Shown here one piece after another: positions 40,802 to 50,884 of a stretch of DNA of 64,000 nucleotides. Origin of the DNA: Oscillospiraceae bacterium. Its GTDB lineage: Bacteria > Bacillota > Clostridia > Oscillospirales > Oscillospiraceae. Position numbers and translations under genes: made by a program. Every line of letters starts with the position of its first letter. Position 1 is the stretch's first letter. The notes under the pieces were generated by a model. It ran no database searches and was not told where the DNA came from. It saw only the letters and a program-made list of their open reading frames with translations. The stretch lies in assembly GCA_015067975.1 (NCBI GenBank), contig SVLK01000002.1, positions 116,600 to 180,599 of the forward strand, given 5' to 3'.

Positions 40802-42340
40802 TTAGTTCAGGAAATCTTTCAGCTTCTTGCTGCGGGAGGGGTGACGCAGCTTACGCAGCGCCTTGGCTTCGATCTGGCGGATACGCTCGCGGGTGACGTT
40901 GAACTCCTTGCCCACTTCCTCCAGCGTGCGGGTACGGCCGTCCTCGATACCGAAACGGAGCTTGAGCACCTTTTCCTCGCGGGGAGTCAGCGTGCTCAGC
41001 ACATCCACCAGCTGCTCCTTGAGCAGGGTAAAGCTGGCGGCCTCGCTGGGCTCGGATGCGCCCTCGTCGGGGATGAAGTCGCCCAGATGAGAATCTTCTT
41101 CCTCGCCGATGGGGGTCTCCAGAGAGACGGGTTCCTGTGCGATCTTCAAAATCTCGCGCACCTTATCCACCGGCATGTTCATCTCGGCGGAGATCTCCTC
41201 GGGGGAGGGATCGTGGCCCAGTTCCTGCAGCAGCTGACGGCTGACGCGGATCACCTTATTGATGGTTTCCACCATATGCACGGGGATGCGGATGGTGCGG
41301 GCCTGATCGGCGATGGCACGGGTGATGGCCTGACGGATCCACCACGTCGCGTAGGTGGAGAACTTATAGCCCTTGGTGTAGTCAAACTTTTCCACAGCCT
41401 TGATAAGGCCCAGATTGCCCTCCTGGATCAGATCCAAAAACAGCATGCCGCGGCCCACATAGCGCTTGGCAATGGACACCACCAGACGCAGGTTGGCTTC
41501 AGCCAGCTTCTGCTTGGCGCTCTCGCCCTTCTTGATGGCGGCCTTGCACTCGGCGATCTGCGCATCGGTCAGCGGCTCGCGGGACATCTCGGCAGCGGCC
41601 AAACGGAGCGCGGCGTCTTCACCGGCGGAGATCAGATCGTGAGCCTGATCCACTTCCTCTTCGCTTAAGGGTTTGCAGTTGGCCTCGGCATCGTCCAGGA
41701 ACTTGCGGGCTTCATTGCCGCGCTCCACATCGTCGCGCAGCTGCTCGATCTCTTCATCACTCAGCGGCTCCTCACCGGCTTCAGCAGCGGCCAGACGGGC
41801 GCGGGCCTCGTTGCCGGCAGCCATGGAGGTGGCCAGCTCGATTTCCTCGTCGGCGGTCAGCAGTGCTACCTTGCCGATCTCCTTCAGGTACATACGCACC
41901 GGATCGTCGATGTTGAAGCTGTCCACCAGCGTGTTGGGATCTACCAGTTCTTCTTCCTCGATCTCAGCGATCTCAGCCAAAGGAGGTTCACCGTCTTCAT
42001 GGAGGTCTACCAGGAAGTTCTCGGTATTCACTTCAATGCCCAGCACTTCCAGAGAGTCGTAGATGCGATCCATCTGCTCGGTGTCCAGATCGATCTCTTC
42101 CAGCACTTCGCTCAGTTCGCTGGCATCCAGCTTACCCTTTTTCTTGCCCTTGATAAACAGATCCTTCAGCTTTTCATGGGCGCCCAGCAGCGCGGCGGCC
42201 GGCAGAGAGGCGATGGTCTTTTCATCCAGCTTGCCTCTTTTCTTGGGGGCTTCTGCCGCAGGGGCTGCCTTGGCGGCATCTTCCGCCAGCAGCTGGTCTG
42301 CCATCTGCTCCAGTTCAGCGGCGGTCATTTTCTCAGTCAT
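40802..42340 (-). CDS. rpoD: Housekeeping RNA polymerase sigma factor (SigA/RpoD)
   Basis: A 512-residue sigma-70 protein. Region 1.1-like helices occupy residues 40-110; region 1.2 starts near [20 protein letters not shown] (145-164); regions 2.1-2.4 begin at [17 protein letters not shown] (282-298) and include [16 protein letters not shown]; region 4.2 ends [20 protein letters not shown]. Between 1.2 and 2.1, residues 176-271 are three 32-residue tandem repeats absent from ordinary Firmicute SigA. The ATG at 42340 has GGAGG 8-9 bp upstream inside dnaG, overlapping it by eight bases. Confidence 0.95.
   Translation of the reverse strand: MTEKMTAAELEQMADQLLAEDAAKAAPAAEAPKKRGKLDEKTIASLPAAALLGAHEKLKDLFIKGKKKGKLDASELSEVLEEIDLDTEQMDRIYDSLEVLGIEVNTENFLVDLHEDGEPPLAEIAEIEEEELVDPNTLVDSFNIDDPVRMYLKEIGKVALLTADEEIELATSMAAGNEARARLAAAEAGEEPLSDEEIEQLRDDVERGNEARKFLDDAEANCKPLSEEEVDQAHDLISAGEDAALRLAAAEMSREPLTDAQIAECKAAIKKGESAKQKLAEANLRLVVSIAKRYVGRGMLFLDLIQEGNLGLIKAVEKFDYTKGYKFSTYATWWIRQAITRAIADQARTIRIPVHMVETINKVIRVSRQLLQELGHDPSPEEISAEMNMPVDKVREILKIAQEPVSLETPIGEEEDSHLGDFIPDEGASEPSEAASFTLLKEQLVDVLSTLTPREEKVLKLRFGIEDGRTRTLEEVGKEFNVTRERIRQIEAKALRKLRHPSRSKKLKDFLN
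41528..41815 (-). repeat. Three tandem 32-codon repeats inside rpoD
   Basis: Residues 176-207, 208-239 and 240-271 share the pattern G-(N/E)-(E/D/S)-A-x3-L-x2-A-E-x4-P-L-(S/T)-(D/E), with a helix after it, and a fourth partial unit ([11 protein letters not shown]) merges into region 2.1. The three copies differ in nucleotide sequence, so the duplication is old. Confidence 0.85.
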
Positions 42341-44114
42341 TTCGCTTTCCTCCATAACCCTTTTTATCTTTGAATTTATCCATCGCGGCGGCCAAAGGAT
42401 CTGCTCCGGCGCCGTCTCGTTTTTGCTGTTCCTCGCGGATGATGCGGATATAGTCACTCAGCGCCTGGGCGGCAGCCGAGGTAGACTCCGGTTTTTGCAG
42501 CAAGGTGGTCAGGTGGCTCATCTCCTCGCCGGAGAGAATACCGCCCAGCGAAGCGATACTACCGGCGGAACCGGCACGCCGCTGCTGCCACAGCTGTGTA
42601 TAGATCCTGCCCAGCAGGGGAGAGGAGAAGTCGCTCTCCTGCAGAGGTGAGATGTCGGGAAAGATGCTCTCGTCGCGCATCAAAAGACGCAGTACACCCT
42701 CTTCTGCCATGGCCGAGCGCAGGTTTTCATAGCGGATGCTGCGCTGCTGCGGCTGGGCAGTGACGGCGGGATTCAGTTCCTTGCGTTGCTGTGCCTTGCG
42801 CTCTTTGGCCATGCGGCGCTTGAGGGCGCGCTGCACTTCCAGACGCATGGCTTCCGGCGTCAGCTTGGCCGCTTCGGCGGCGCGGACGGTGTAGACCTCA
42901 CGCTCCACCGCATTTTCCAGCTGCGAGAGCACTTCGCTGATCTCGGCGGCGTAGGCGATGCGGGACTGGTCATCCGACAGATCGTACTTACCGGCCACCT
43001 GTGCCATGCGGAACTCGATGCCATTCTCGCTGCCGCTGAGCAATCGCTCAAAGGCGGCGGGGCCTTGGTATTTGATGAAATCGTCGGCGTCCTGCTTGAC
43101 GGCCTCGCCATCCACCATACGGCGGGGCAGGCGCAGAACTTTGACGGAAAACTCGGAATTGTTCAAAATCTCCAGTGCGCGCTGTGTGGCCAGCTGACCG
43201 GCGTTGTCGTTATCGTAGCACAGCACCAGTTCCTTGGTATAGCGGCTCAAAAGACGGGTCTGCTCCACCGTCAGCGCTGTACCCATAGAGGCCACCGCGT
43301 TGTCAAAACCGGCTTGATGCAGCGTGACCACGTCCAGATTTCCCTCGCACAAAATGATATTGGGACGCTTGGTCTTCTTGGCCAGATTCAAGCCGTACAG
43401 CACGCGGCGCTTGCTGTATGTAAGGGTTTCGGTGGTGTTCATGTACTTGGGTTCGGACTTGTCGATGACGCGGCTGCCAAAGCCTACCACGTCGCCGCGT
43501 ACGTCGATCACCGGAAGCATGAGGCGGTTGCGGAACTTATCGTACAAGCCGCCGTTTTTATTTTTCACCACCAGACCAGCGTTGATCAGCTCTGTTTTCG
43601 TGTAGCCCTTCTGGGTCATGGCGCGCAGCAGGGAATCCCAACTGTCGGGGGCGGCACCCATGCCGAAATTGACGGCAACTTTTTTGGAGATGCGGCGGCG
43701 GTCCAAGTATTCCTGCACCGCTTTGCCCTCTTCACTCTGCAGAACCTGATAGTAGTAGCGCGCGGCGTCCTTATTCAGCGCCAGCATCCGCATCCGGAGC
43801 TTTTCTGTGCCGTCCCGATCGTCTTCCGGTACCGGCATGCTGACCCGCTTGGCGAGGAAACGCACGGCATCGGGATAGGAGAGGTTTTCGATCTCCATAA
43901 CGAAGTTGATGACGCCGCCGCCTTTTTTGCAGCCGAAACAGTGGTAGATCTGCTTGTCCGGCGAGACGGAGAACGAGCCGGTTTTTTCGTTGTGGAAGGG
44001 ACACAGGCCAAAGAGATTGGAGCCTTTACGCGTCAGCGTTACATAGCTGCTGACCACGTCGGCGATGTCGTTCCGGGCGATCAGCTCGTCCAGAAAACTC
44101 TGGGGAAATGCCAT
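42333..44114 (-). CDS. dnaG: DNA primase
   Basis: A 593-residue primase. The CHC2 zinc domain is at the start ([18 protein letters not shown], then YHCFGC); the central TOPRIM polymerase core has [16 protein letters not shown]; the C-terminal DnaB-binding helical domain occupies about residues 440-593. It makes RNA primers at the replication fork. ATG 44114 follows GGAAAGGAGGGGTCCC. Gene order dnaG-rpoD is the classic macromolecular synthesis arrangement. Confidence 0.95.
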   Translation of the reverse strand: MAFPQSFLDELIARNDIADVVSSYVTLTRKGSNLFGLCPFHNEKTGSFSVSPDKQIYHCFGCKKGGGVINFVMEIENLSYPDAVRFLAKRVSMPVPEDDRDGTEKLRMRMLALNKDAARYYYQVLQSEEGKAVQEYLDRRRISKKVAVNFGMGAAPDSWDSLLRAMTQKGYTKTELINAGLVVKNKNGGLYDKFRNRLMLPVIDVRGDVVGFGSRVIDKSEPKYMNTTETLTYSKRRVLYGLNLAKKTKRPNIILCEGNLDVVTLHQAGFDNAVASMGTALTVEQTRLLSRYTKELVLCYDNDNAGQLATQRALEILNNSEFSVKVLRLPRRMVDGEAVKQDADDFIKYQGPAAFERLLSGSENGIEFRMAQVAGKYDLSDDQSRIAYAAEISEVLSQLENAVEREVYTVRAAEAAKLTPEAMRLEVQRALKRRMAKERKAQQRKELNPAVTAQPQQRSIRYENLRSAMAEEGVLRLLMRDESIFPDISPLQESDFSSPLLGRIYTQLWQQRRAGSAGSIASLGGILSGEEMSHLTTLLQKPESTSAAAQALSDYIRIIREEQQKRDGAGADPLAAAMDKFKDKKGYGGKRND

Positions 44115-44234
44115 GGGACCCCTCCTTTCCGAAAGTTTCGCCTGTAAGCCAAAGAACTATACAGGTGTTGACAACTCAATATACAAAAAAAGAAACGGAT
44201 TTCCTCTTTTTTTACGAAAAAATTTTCGAAAAAA

Positions 44235-44262
44235 TTTTCCCATGTCCAAAAACATGGGAAAA
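44235..44262 (-). terminator. Terminator of murC-prolyl deacylase operon
   Basis: TTTTCCCATG (44235-44244) pairs with 44253-44262 and is followed on minus by T6, shortly after the deacylase stop. Confidence 0.75.
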
Positions 44263-44268
44263 TTTGAC

Positions 44269-44805
44269 TTATAGATCCACAATAATTGGCTCGTGGCCGG
44301 TGTGTTTGAGGAAGATCTCCAGCACATCCGCCGTTTTCAGGCGAAGGGAGGATGTGTTGCGGCAGGGATGGCAGCCGAAATACTCGCTCTCCACCACCTG
44401 GCGGTCCAGCGCCAGCGTGACGCGGTGGTCGGGGTCGTTCATCAGCGCGAGGACGCTGGCCGATCCGGGCTGCACGCCCAGAAGCTCGGTCATATCCTCG
44501 GCGGTGGCAAAGCTGAGGCGGGACGAGCCGATCTGCTTGGAAAAATCCTTGGTGAGAAACTGCTTGTCACCGGGCAGCGCCAGCAGATAAAAGGCGCTGC
44601 GATTGCGGGGCGTCAGCACCAGATTCTTGCAGATATCCACGCCCAACACCTGCGAAATGGCGGCGCAGTCCTCCATGGTGTGGGCCTCGTCGTGGTCCAC
44701 GCGGGTGAAGGGGATCTGCAGCTGCTGCAGCAGTTCGTAGATGCTTTGTTCGACGCTCTGGCGCACATCCTCCGGTGCGCCGGTATATACGGGAGAAATA
44801 TTCAT
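44269..44805 (-). CDS. YbaK/ProX-type Ala/Cys-tRNA(Pro) deacylase
   Basis: A 178-residue trans-editing protein of the YbaK/PrdX family, related to the prolyl-tRNA synthetase insertion domain. FTRVDHDEAHTMEDCAAI lies near residue 33, KNLVLTPRNRSAFYLLALPG near 60, LGVQPGSASVLALMND near 108 and SEYFGCHPCRNTSSLRL near 140. It hydrolyses misacylated tRNA(Pro) in the cytoplasm. It lies 4 bp after murC. Confidence 0.88.
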   Translation of the reverse strand: MNISPVYTGAPEDVRQSVEQSIYELLQQLQIPFTRVDHDEAHTMEDCAAISQVLGVDICKNLVLTPRNRSAFYLLALPGDKQFLTKDFSKQIGSSRLSFATAEDMTELLGVQPGSASVLALMNDPDHRVTLALDRQVVESEYFGCHPCRNTSSLRLKTADVLEIFLKHTGHEPIIVDL

Positions 44806-44809
44806 GAAA

Positions 44810-46192
44810 TTATCCTCTTTTTACCAAAGCTTCACCAGCGCGGTAAATATCGCCGGCGCCCACAGTCAGCACCAGATCGCCGCTTTGTACCACCTGCTCC
44901 AGCACATCGGTGACAGCATCCAGCGTGGGGCAGTAGATACTGCCGGGAATGTGGACGGCCAGGTCGGCGGAAGAGATGCCGATGGTATTCTTTTCGCGGG
45001 CGGCGTAGATCTCGGACAAAACCACCACATCCGCCAGCTGCAGCTCGTTCACAAACTCATCAAACAAGGCGTGGGTGCGGGTGTAGGTGTGGGGCTGGAA
45101 AGCGCAGATCACGCGCTTGTAGGGCAGCGTGCGCGCCGTGGTCAGCAGTGCGTGCAGCTCACCGGGATGGTGGGCGTAGTCGTCATACACATCGGCGCCG
45201 CGGAACTTACCCTTGAACTCGAAGCGGCGTCCGGCGCCGTGGAACGAGCCGAGACCCTCCGCTACGGCCTTGCCGTCCACCCCCAGCACCCAGGCGGCGG
45301 CAGCGGCGGCCAATGCGTTGAGAATATTGTGCTTTCCGGCCACCTGCAGCTCCACATGGGTGTAGAGCTCACCACGGATCACCACATCAAAGGAGGGCAG
45401 TCCGTCGTGGAAGGAGACATTCTCGGCGCGGCAGTCGGCATCGGGGCTGGCGACGCCGAAAGTGAACATCTGGCGATCCAGACCCTTGACGGAGTCCATG
45501 GCGCCCTGATCGTCGGCGTTGACCACCACATAGCCGTTCTCCGGCACCAGTGCGGCGAACTTGTGGAACGAGCGCTCCACGTCCTCCAGATCCTTGAAGA
45601 AGTCCAGATGGTCGGCCTCTACATTGAGGATCACCGCCACAGTGGGGAAGAAACTGTGGAAGGAGTTGCAGTATTCGCAGGATTCGAGAATGATGGTGTC
45701 ACCCTTGCCCACGCGATAGCCTGCACCCAGCAGCGGCAGCGTGCCGCCGATCATGACGGTGGGGTCGGCCTGCGTGGCCATGAAAATGTGGGTGGCCATG
45801 GAGGTGGTGGTGGTTTTGCCGTGGGTACCGGACACGCACAGGGCGTTTTCATACTGGCGCATAATGGCGCCCCATGCCTCGGCACGCTCATAGACCGGGA
45901 TACCCCGCTCCAGTGCACCGGCGATTTCAGGGTTATCGTTGTGGATGGCGGCGGTTCGGATCACCAGCTGGCAATCGCCCAGATTGTCGGCGCTGTGTCC
46001 TACGCAGACGTTGATGCCCCGTGCGCGCAGACGCTGCACCGTAGCGCTCTCAGACATGTCCGAGCCCTGCACCGCAAGGCCCATGCCCTGAAGCACCTCA
46101 GCCAGCGGGCACATGGACACGCCGCCGATACCGGCCAGATGCACGCGCACGCCAGGCTTCATATAATGATGGATATCCACATCATGTAACAT
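44810..46192 (-). CDS. murC: UDP-N-acetylmuramate--L-alanine ligase
   Basis: A 460-residue Mur ligase that adds the first alanine of the murein stem peptide using ATP. The N-terminal UDP-binding domain has GIGGVSMCPLAEVLQGMG and GSDMSES; the ATP loop is SGTHGKTTTTSM near residue 115; later DDYAHHPGEL and FQPHTYTRT are intact. The start at 46192 is an ATG behind GGGAGGATCTCACT. It forms a two-gene operon with the deacylase. Confidence 0.95.
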   Translation of the reverse strand: MLHDVDIHHYMKPGVRVHLAGIGGVSMCPLAEVLQGMGLAVQGSDMSESATVQRLRARGINVCVGHSADNLGDCQLVIRTAAIHNDNPEIAGALERGIPVYERAEAWGAIMRQYENALCVSGTHGKTTTTSMATHIFMATQADPTVMIGGTLPLLGAGYRVGKGDTIILESCEYCNSFHSFFPTVAVILNVEADHLDFFKDLEDVERSFHKFAALVPENGYVVVNADDQGAMDSVKGLDRQMFTFGVASPDADCRAENVSFHDGLPSFDVVIRGELYTHVELQVAGKHNILNALAAAAAAWVLGVDGKAVAEGLGSFHGAGRRFEFKGKFRGADVYDDYAHHPGELHALLTTARTLPYKRVICAFQPHTYTRTHALFDEFVNELQLADVVVLSEIYAAREKNTIGISSADLAVHIPGSIYCPTLDAVTDVLEQVVQSGDLVLTVGAGDIYRAGEALVKRG

Positions 46193-46252
46193 AGTGAGAT
46201 CCTCCCAAAAGCGCAGAGTCTGCGCTGAGATTGCATTTTTTCGTACCCTATA

Positions 46253-46281
46253 TTATAATACGATATAAGAAGAAGTGCAAC
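46253..46281 (-). promoter_or_regulatory. murC promoter
   Basis: Minus strand TTGCAC (46276-46281) and TATAAT (46253-46258), 17-base spacing. A small hairpin (AGCGCAGA with TCTGCGCT, 46211-46227) lies in the leader. Confidence 0.8.
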
Positions 46282-46343
46282 TGCCTTTTGACGGCGAACA
46301 AGGAGCGAAAAGGTACAAAACAGGCGCAAAGGAGGGGAAAGTC

Positions 46344-47666
46344 ATGGTCCACACATCGGCACAGGCGGTGCTGCAGCAGCTGGAAGAGGCGGGTTACAGT
46401 GCCTATCTGGTGGGCGGCTGCGTCCGCGATCTGCTGCTGGGCAAGCAGCCCGATGACTACGACATGACCACATCCGCCCGCCCGGAAGAGGTGCTTGCGC
46501 TGTTTGCGCCCCACGCCATCCCCACGGGATTGCAGCACGGTACGGTGACGGTGCGCCGGGGCGGGGAATCCTTTGAAATCACCACCTTCCGTGCCGACGG
46601 CACGTACAGCGATGGGCGGCATCCCGATGCGGTCACCTTTTCCAGACGGCTGGAAGATGACTTGCAGCGGCGGGATTTTACCGTGAACGCCATGGCCATG
46701 GATCGGCGCGGACAGCTGACAGATCTCTATGGCGGACAGGAGGATCTGCGCCGAGGTGTCATCCGCTGCGTGGGGAACGCCGAAACGCGGTTTGCAGAGG
46801 ACGCGCTGCGCATTATGCGGGGGCTGCGTTTTGCCGCCGTACTGGGCTTTTCTATCGAGGAGCAGACGGCGCAGGCCATGATTGCCTGCCGCTATCGTTT
46901 AGAGCAGATCGCCGCCGAGCGGCTGCAGGTGGAGATGACGAAACTGCTGTGCGGACGTGATGCGGGGGAGATTTTGCTGCGCTTTCCGCAGGTCATCGGC
47001 GTATTTATGCCGGAGATCCTGCCCTGTGTGGGATTTACGCAGCACAGCCGCTGGCATTGTTACGATGTGTGGGAGCATATCTGCCGCAGCGTGGATGCTG
47101 CTCCTGTCCAGCCGCTGCTGCGCTGGACGATGCTGCTGCACGATATCGCTAAGCCGGTCTGCTTCACGCAGGACGAAGCCGGTGCGGGACACTTTTACGG
47201 ACATCCGCAGCGCGGCGTGGAAATGGCGCAGGAAATCATGCACCGCTTGCGCTTTGACAAGCGCTCACAGCAGCGCATCGAAACGCTGATAGCGTGGCAT
47301 GACCGGGAGATTCCGCGGACGGAAAGGGGCGTGCGCCGCGCGTTGCATGCGCTGGGCGAAGAGGCATTGCGCCAGCTGATCGAGGTGAAGCGCGCCGACA
47401 ACCGGGCGCAGCATCCCGATTGCCGCGAGTTCATGCAGCAGCAAATCGACCGGGCGGAAGAAATCATGGAGCGACTGCTGGAAAAAGAGAGCTGCTTCCG
47501 CGTGGCGCAGCTGGCGGTGAACGGACGGGACTTACTGGCGCTGGGGCTGCAGGGCGCACAAATCGGTGCGGCACTGGAGGCGGCACTGGAGCAGGTACTG
47601 GAGGGCGCGCTGCCCAATGAAAAAGAAAGCTTGCTGGCATGGATCAGCGAACATAAAAAACCGTGA
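46344..47666 (+). CDS. cca: CCA tRNA nucleotidyltransferase
   Basis: A 440-residue class II enzyme that builds or repairs the tRNA 3' CCA end. The active site GGCVRDLLLGKQPDDYDMTT lies near residue 22; RRDFTVNAMAMD and RFAEDALRIMRGLRFAA follow. A C-terminal HD domain has LLHDIAKP (about residue 260) and HPQRGVEMA, implying phosphohydrolase activity as well. The start at 46344 follows AAAGGAGGGGAAAGTC. Single-gene unit. Confidence 0.93.
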   Translation: MVHTSAQAVLQQLEEAGYSAYLVGGCVRDLLLGKQPDDYDMTTSARPEEVLALFAPHAIPTGLQHGTVTVRRGGESFEITTFRADGTYSDGRHPDAVTFSRRLEDDLQRRDFTVNAMAMDRRGQLTDLYGGQEDLRRGVIRCVGNAETRFAEDALRIMRGLRFAAVLGFSIEEQTAQAMIACRYRLEQIAAERLQVEMTKLLCGRDAGEILLRFPQVIGVFMPEILPCVGFTQHSRWHCYDVWEHICRSVDAAPVQPLLRWTMLLHDIAKPVCFTQDEAGAGHFYGHPQRGVEMAQEIMHRLRFDKRSQQRIETLIAWHDREIPRTERGVRRALHALGEEALRQLIEVKRADNRAQHPDCREFMQQQIDRAEEIMERLLEKESCFRVAQLAVNGRDLLALGLQGAQIGAALEAALEQVLEGALPNEKESLLAWISEHKKP

Positions 47667-47688
47667 TCGGTGACGATCACGGTTTTTT
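47655..47688. terminator. Bidirectional terminator after cca
   Basis: Arms 47655-47669 and 47674-47688 pair perfectly around GTGA; the cca stop codon lies inside the left arm and the EamA stop inside the right arm. Confidence 0.93.
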
Positions 47689-48564
47689 GCGTAATTTGGA
47701 TGTAATCGTGGGCCAATCCAGTTCCATCAACACCAAACTGGCCATCATCAGCACAGCTCCTACGTAGCCGCGCCAGCCCAGCCGTTCGCCGGCCAGAAAG
47801 TAGGCCACAATGGCGGAGAACAGCGGCTCGAGGGTGAAAATCAGCCCCACATGACTGGCGGTGGTGTGCTGCTGCTGTACGGCCTGCACCACGAAGGCCA
47901 CGCCGGAGCAGAAGATGGCAAGGAACAAAGAACTGCCCCAGACGGCAGGGGTGGAGGGGAAGTGAGGCTGCTCCAGTAACAGCGTTAAGAGGAGCATGAT
48001 GATACCCACCACGCCCAGCTGGCAGATGCCCAGCTGCAGCGCATCCACATCCTCACGGTGGACGGCGCGGTCGGTGAGCACCAGGTCGATGGCATAGAAA
48101 ATGGCCACGCCCATGCAGATGATATCGCCCAGCGCGGGGCGGAACGTGTCACCCAGCGTCAGCAGGGCAAGACCGATGGTGCACAGTACCAGAGCGGCAA
48201 AGAGCTTGCGGCCGGGACGTTTGCGGGCGATGAGGAACTCCAGCACCGGCGTGGTCACCACCGGAAGGGCGCAGATGAAACCGGCATTGGAGATGGAGGT
48301 GTACAAAATGCCGTAGGTGCAGCAAATATACACGCCGGCGAGGGATAAGCCGATGAGGAGACTATACCTGAGCGTGGCGCGGGAGATGTTACTCATCCGG
48401 CGGAAGTAGAAGAGGCCCAGCACCACGAAGGCGACTAAGAAGCGGAACGCATTGAGATTCATCGGCTGCAGGTCTGTGAGGCTGAAGTCCATCAAAAAGT
48501 AGGAAAAGCCCCAAAAAGCGGTGACCATTACCAACAATAAATCCGCTTTACGCTGCTTGCTCAT
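47677..48564 (-). CDS. EamA/DMT family transporter
   Basis: A 295-residue membrane protein with ten predicted helices in two EamA repeats. It opens LLLVMVTAFWGFSYFLMD with NLNAFRFLVAF near residue 40; the second repeat contains DALQLGICQLGVVGIIMLLL and SHVGLIFTLEPLFSAIVAYF. Exporter of metabolites, drug or amino acid type, substrate unknown. I choose the ATG at 48564, 9 bp after GAGGAG; an ATG at 48573 sits too close to it. Confidence 0.88.
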   Translation of the reverse strand: MSKQRKADLLLVMVTAFWGFSYFLMDFSLTDLQPMNLNAFRFLVAFVVLGLFYFRRMSNISRATLRYSLLIGLSLAGVYICCTYGILYTSISNAGFICALPVVTTPVLEFLIARKRPGRKLFAALVLCTIGLALLTLGDTFRPALGDIICMGVAIFYAIDLVLTDRAVHREDVDALQLGICQLGVVGIIMLLLTLLLEQPHFPSTPAVWGSSLFLAIFCSGVAFVVQAVQQQHTTASHVGLIFTLEPLFSAIVAYFLAGERLGWRGYVGAVLMMASLVLMELDWPTITSKLRKKP

Positions 48565-48629
48565 ATGCCTCATCTCCTCAAAACATCGTTTGAGGACAGG
48601 ATACCATACTTTCTCCGGAAAAGAAACCG

Positions 48630-49697
48630 CTATTTCCACAGTTTCAGATATCCTCCGTCATGCAATTGCTTGATGAACAGCAGCGCGATGGGGAACAGCA
48701 GCATGCCGCCTACGCCCATGACACAAAAGCCAACATACAGCGCCACCAGTGCCACCAGCGGCGGTAGGCCTGCCTGCGAGGCCATGATGCGCGGTTCCAT
48801 AATGCTGCGCACCAAGGTGACTGACACATAGAGCGCCAGCAGCGCGATGCCGCGGGGAACGCGGTCGAGGAGAAAGCAGCCGATGGCCCACGGCAGCAGT
48901 ACGGTGCCGCTGCCCAGTACCGGCAGCGCATCGATCAGGCAGATGACAAAGGCCAGCAGCAGCGCGTAGGGTTCATGCAGCAGGAAGAAACCCAACAACA
49001 GCTGGGCAAAAGTAATGAAAAGCAGCGTCAGCTCCGAGCGCAGCCACATACCCAGCGTGGAAAAGAGATTGGCTTTCACGCCGCGGGCTGTTTCCAGCCG
49101 CTGCGGCTGCAGCTGCCGGCGGAAAAAGGCCATGATGGTGGGGTAGCTGCTGGCAGTGAAGAAGAGGGCCAGCACTGTGGTCAGGCAAAAGAGGAACAGC
49201 TGCGGCACCTTGCCCAGCGCCTCGGTGACAAAGGAAAGACACCATGTGCTGAAGTGCTGAAACAGGGAGGTCAGCGGGGTGGATATTTCATCGAGAAAGG
49301 ATTCCAGCCGAACCCGCAATGCCTCGGGACAGGCGGCACAGAACCGGTCAAAGCGTGTTTGCAGTGCATCTAGCAGCTGCGGCAGATGTTCCAGCTGCTG
49401 CGGCAGACCGGAGAGAAACGCGTAGCCTTGACGCAGCAGCTGCACCAGCAGCACCGACACCAACAGCGCCAACGCACCCAGCAGCGCCAGCGTCAGCACC
49501 GCGGCGGTAAAGGAGCGGCGCAGCTGCATTTTCCGGCGGCAGAAATCGATGACTGGCTCTGCCAACGCCGACAGACCCAGCGCAATGATAAAAGGCAGCA
49601 GCCATACCAGCAGATAGCGGACAGCAAACCAGATCAGTGCCGCCAGCACAGCGACATAGGCGACGCGCAGTAAAAAGCGCAGTTGCGTTTCGGGCAA
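48630..49697 (-). CDS. AI-2E family / YtvI-like membrane protein
   Basis: A 355-residue protein of the AI-2 exporter (PerM) family. It has two pairs of N-terminal helices, a soluble middle (SGLPQQLEHLPQLLDALQTR) and C-terminal helices with LLGFFLLHEPYALLLAFVIC and LPVLGSGTVLLPWAI. It best resembles sporulation integral membrane protein YtvI. The start is TTG at 49697 behind GGAGGTTTCCCGC. The EamA gene lies 65 bp downstream. Confidence 0.82.
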   Translation of the reverse strand: MPETQLRFLLRVAYVAVLAALIWFAVRYLLVWLLPFIIALGLSALAEPVIDFCRRKMQLRRSFTAAVLTLALLGALALLVSVLLVQLLRQGYAFLSGLPQQLEHLPQLLDALQTRFDRFCAACPEALRVRLESFLDEISTPLTSLFQHFSTWCLSFVTEALGKVPQLFLFCLTTVLALFFTASSYPTIMAFFRRQLQPQRLETARGVKANLFSTLGMWLRSELTLLFITFAQLLLGFFLLHEPYALLLAFVICLIDALPVLGSGTVLLPWAIGCFLLDRVPRGIALLALYVSVTLVRSIMEPRIMASQAGLPPLVALVALYVGFCVMGVGGMLLFPIALLFIKQLHDGGYLKLWK

Positions 49698-49802
49698 GCG
49701 GGAAACCTCCTTTCAACAAAAAACAGTTGTGTTTTTTCGGGGGACATGGTACGATAAATATATACATGTGTCGCCAACGGACGGACACAAAGGAGAGAGC
49801 CT

Positions 49803-50240
49803 ATGAGTAAGAAGAAATACTACATCGTATCGGCCGAGGCACTGCCGGAGATTTTTATCAAGGTGGCAGAGGCCAAGCGCATGCTGCAGGTGGGCGAGGC
49901 ATCCACCGTAGGTGAGGCGGCACGGCTCACCGGCATCAGCCGCAGTGCGTTTTACAAATACAAGGATGCGGTGCAGCCCTTTCAGGATATGAAGGCCGGC
50001 CGGATCATCACCTTTTACGCACTGCTGAAGGACAATCCCGGCGTGCTGAGCAGCTACCTGTCTATTTTTGCCAATTCCGGCGCAAATATACTGACCATCA
50101 ACCAGACCATTCCCACCAACGGCTGTGCCGGCGTGACCATCAGTGCCGAGACCAGTGAAATGCATGAGGATCTGGATGCGCTGATGCACCGTGCTTCCGC
50201 TGTGGAGGGCGTGCTGCGCCTTGACATTCTGGCCGGATAA
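49803..50240 (+). CDS. ACT domain protein (PheB-like)
   Basis: A 145-residue protein of the UPF0735/PheB type. Residues 1-60 hold a helix-turn-helix-like segment (STVGEAARLTGISRSAFYKY); residues 70-145 form an ACT domain (LLKDNPGVLSSYLSIFANSG then ANILTINQTIP) that senses an amino acid. In Bacillus a relative sits beside pheA and is thought to regulate aromatic biosynthesis, but no such gene is near. ATG 49803 follows AAAGGAGAGAGCCT. Confidence 0.85.
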   Translation: MSKKKYYIVSAEALPEIFIKVAEAKRMLQVGEASTVGEAARLTGISRSAFYKYKDAVQPFQDMKAGRIITFYALLKDNPGVLSSYLSIFANSGANILTINQTIPTNGCAGVTISAETSEMHEDLDALMHRASAVEGVLRLDILAG

Positions 50241-50257
50241 CAGAGTTTATGCAGAAG

Positions 50258-50297
50258 AATACAGCTCCTTTCCACGTAGGAAAGGGGCTGTATTTTT
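50258..50297 (+). terminator. Terminator of the ACT protein gene
   Basis: Arms 50258-50273 and 50279-50294 (one G-U pair) around ACGTA, then TTT. Confidence 0.88.
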
Positions 50298-50339
50298 GCG
50301 CTTTGCCGTGCATATGGTGTGGATAAGGGGGGCGAGACA

Positions 50340-50846
50340 ATGGAAAAACGGGGAACGCGGTATGTGATCGCCTTTTGTGTAAGTGTGATCACGGGAGTGC
50401 TTCTGCAATGTTTATATGAGGAAATGGGCGGCCCGGTGCTCTCTACGCTGGTGCCGGTGAACGGTAGTGCGTGGGAACAGGGGAAGCTGTGCTTCTGGCC
50501 CTATCTGGCAGGAGCGCTGCTGATCTGGCGCTTAGGGGACGGACAGGACAGCCGCGGCGGACACTGCGTGCTGCTGCTGGTGATGCCGCTGATGATGACG
50601 CTGGTGTGTCAAATGCTGCATCTGACGGAGCGCTGGGAAATCGCGGCGGCGTGGTGCGCTGTGCTGATGGCCGGCATGATGCTGTACGCTTTTGTGCTGC
50701 GGCATCATCTGTGGGGCGGGGAACTGCTGTGGTACACGCTGGCCATTTTGCTGGGCATTGCCTATCTGCTGCTGACGGTACTGCCGCCGCAAGGGGCACT
50801 GTTTACCGAGCCGCTCCATGTGCCTACGCTGGCGATACCGGTATAA
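50340..50846 (+). CDS. Small membrane protein, DUF6512-like
   Basis: A 168-residue hydrophobic protein with about five transmembrane helices; recognisable pieces are NGSAWEQGKLCFWPYLAGAL near residue 42 and a PTLAIPV end. It looks like the DUF6512 family, which is of unknown function. ATG 50340 has GGGGGGCGAGACA before it; an in-frame ATG at 50319 exists but has no better site. No close operon partner. Confidence 0.65.
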   Translation: MEKRGTRYVIAFCVSVITGVLLQCLYEEMGGPVLSTLVPVNGSAWEQGKLCFWPYLAGALLIWRLGDGQDSRGGHCVLLLVMPLMMTLVCQMLHLTERWEIAAAWCAVLMAGMMLYAFVLRHHLWGGELLWYTLAILLGIAYLLLTVLPPQGALFTEPLHVPTLAIPV

Positions 50847-50880
50847 AAAGAGCCGTTTCCCTGCGGGGGAACGGCTCTTT
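50847..50880. terminator. Bidirectional terminator before queH
   Basis: Arms 50847-50861 and 50865-50880 with slight irregularity, A-rich left and T-rich right flanks; serves the DUF6512-like gene and the convergent queH. Confidence 0.8.
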
Positions 50881-50884
50881 CACC

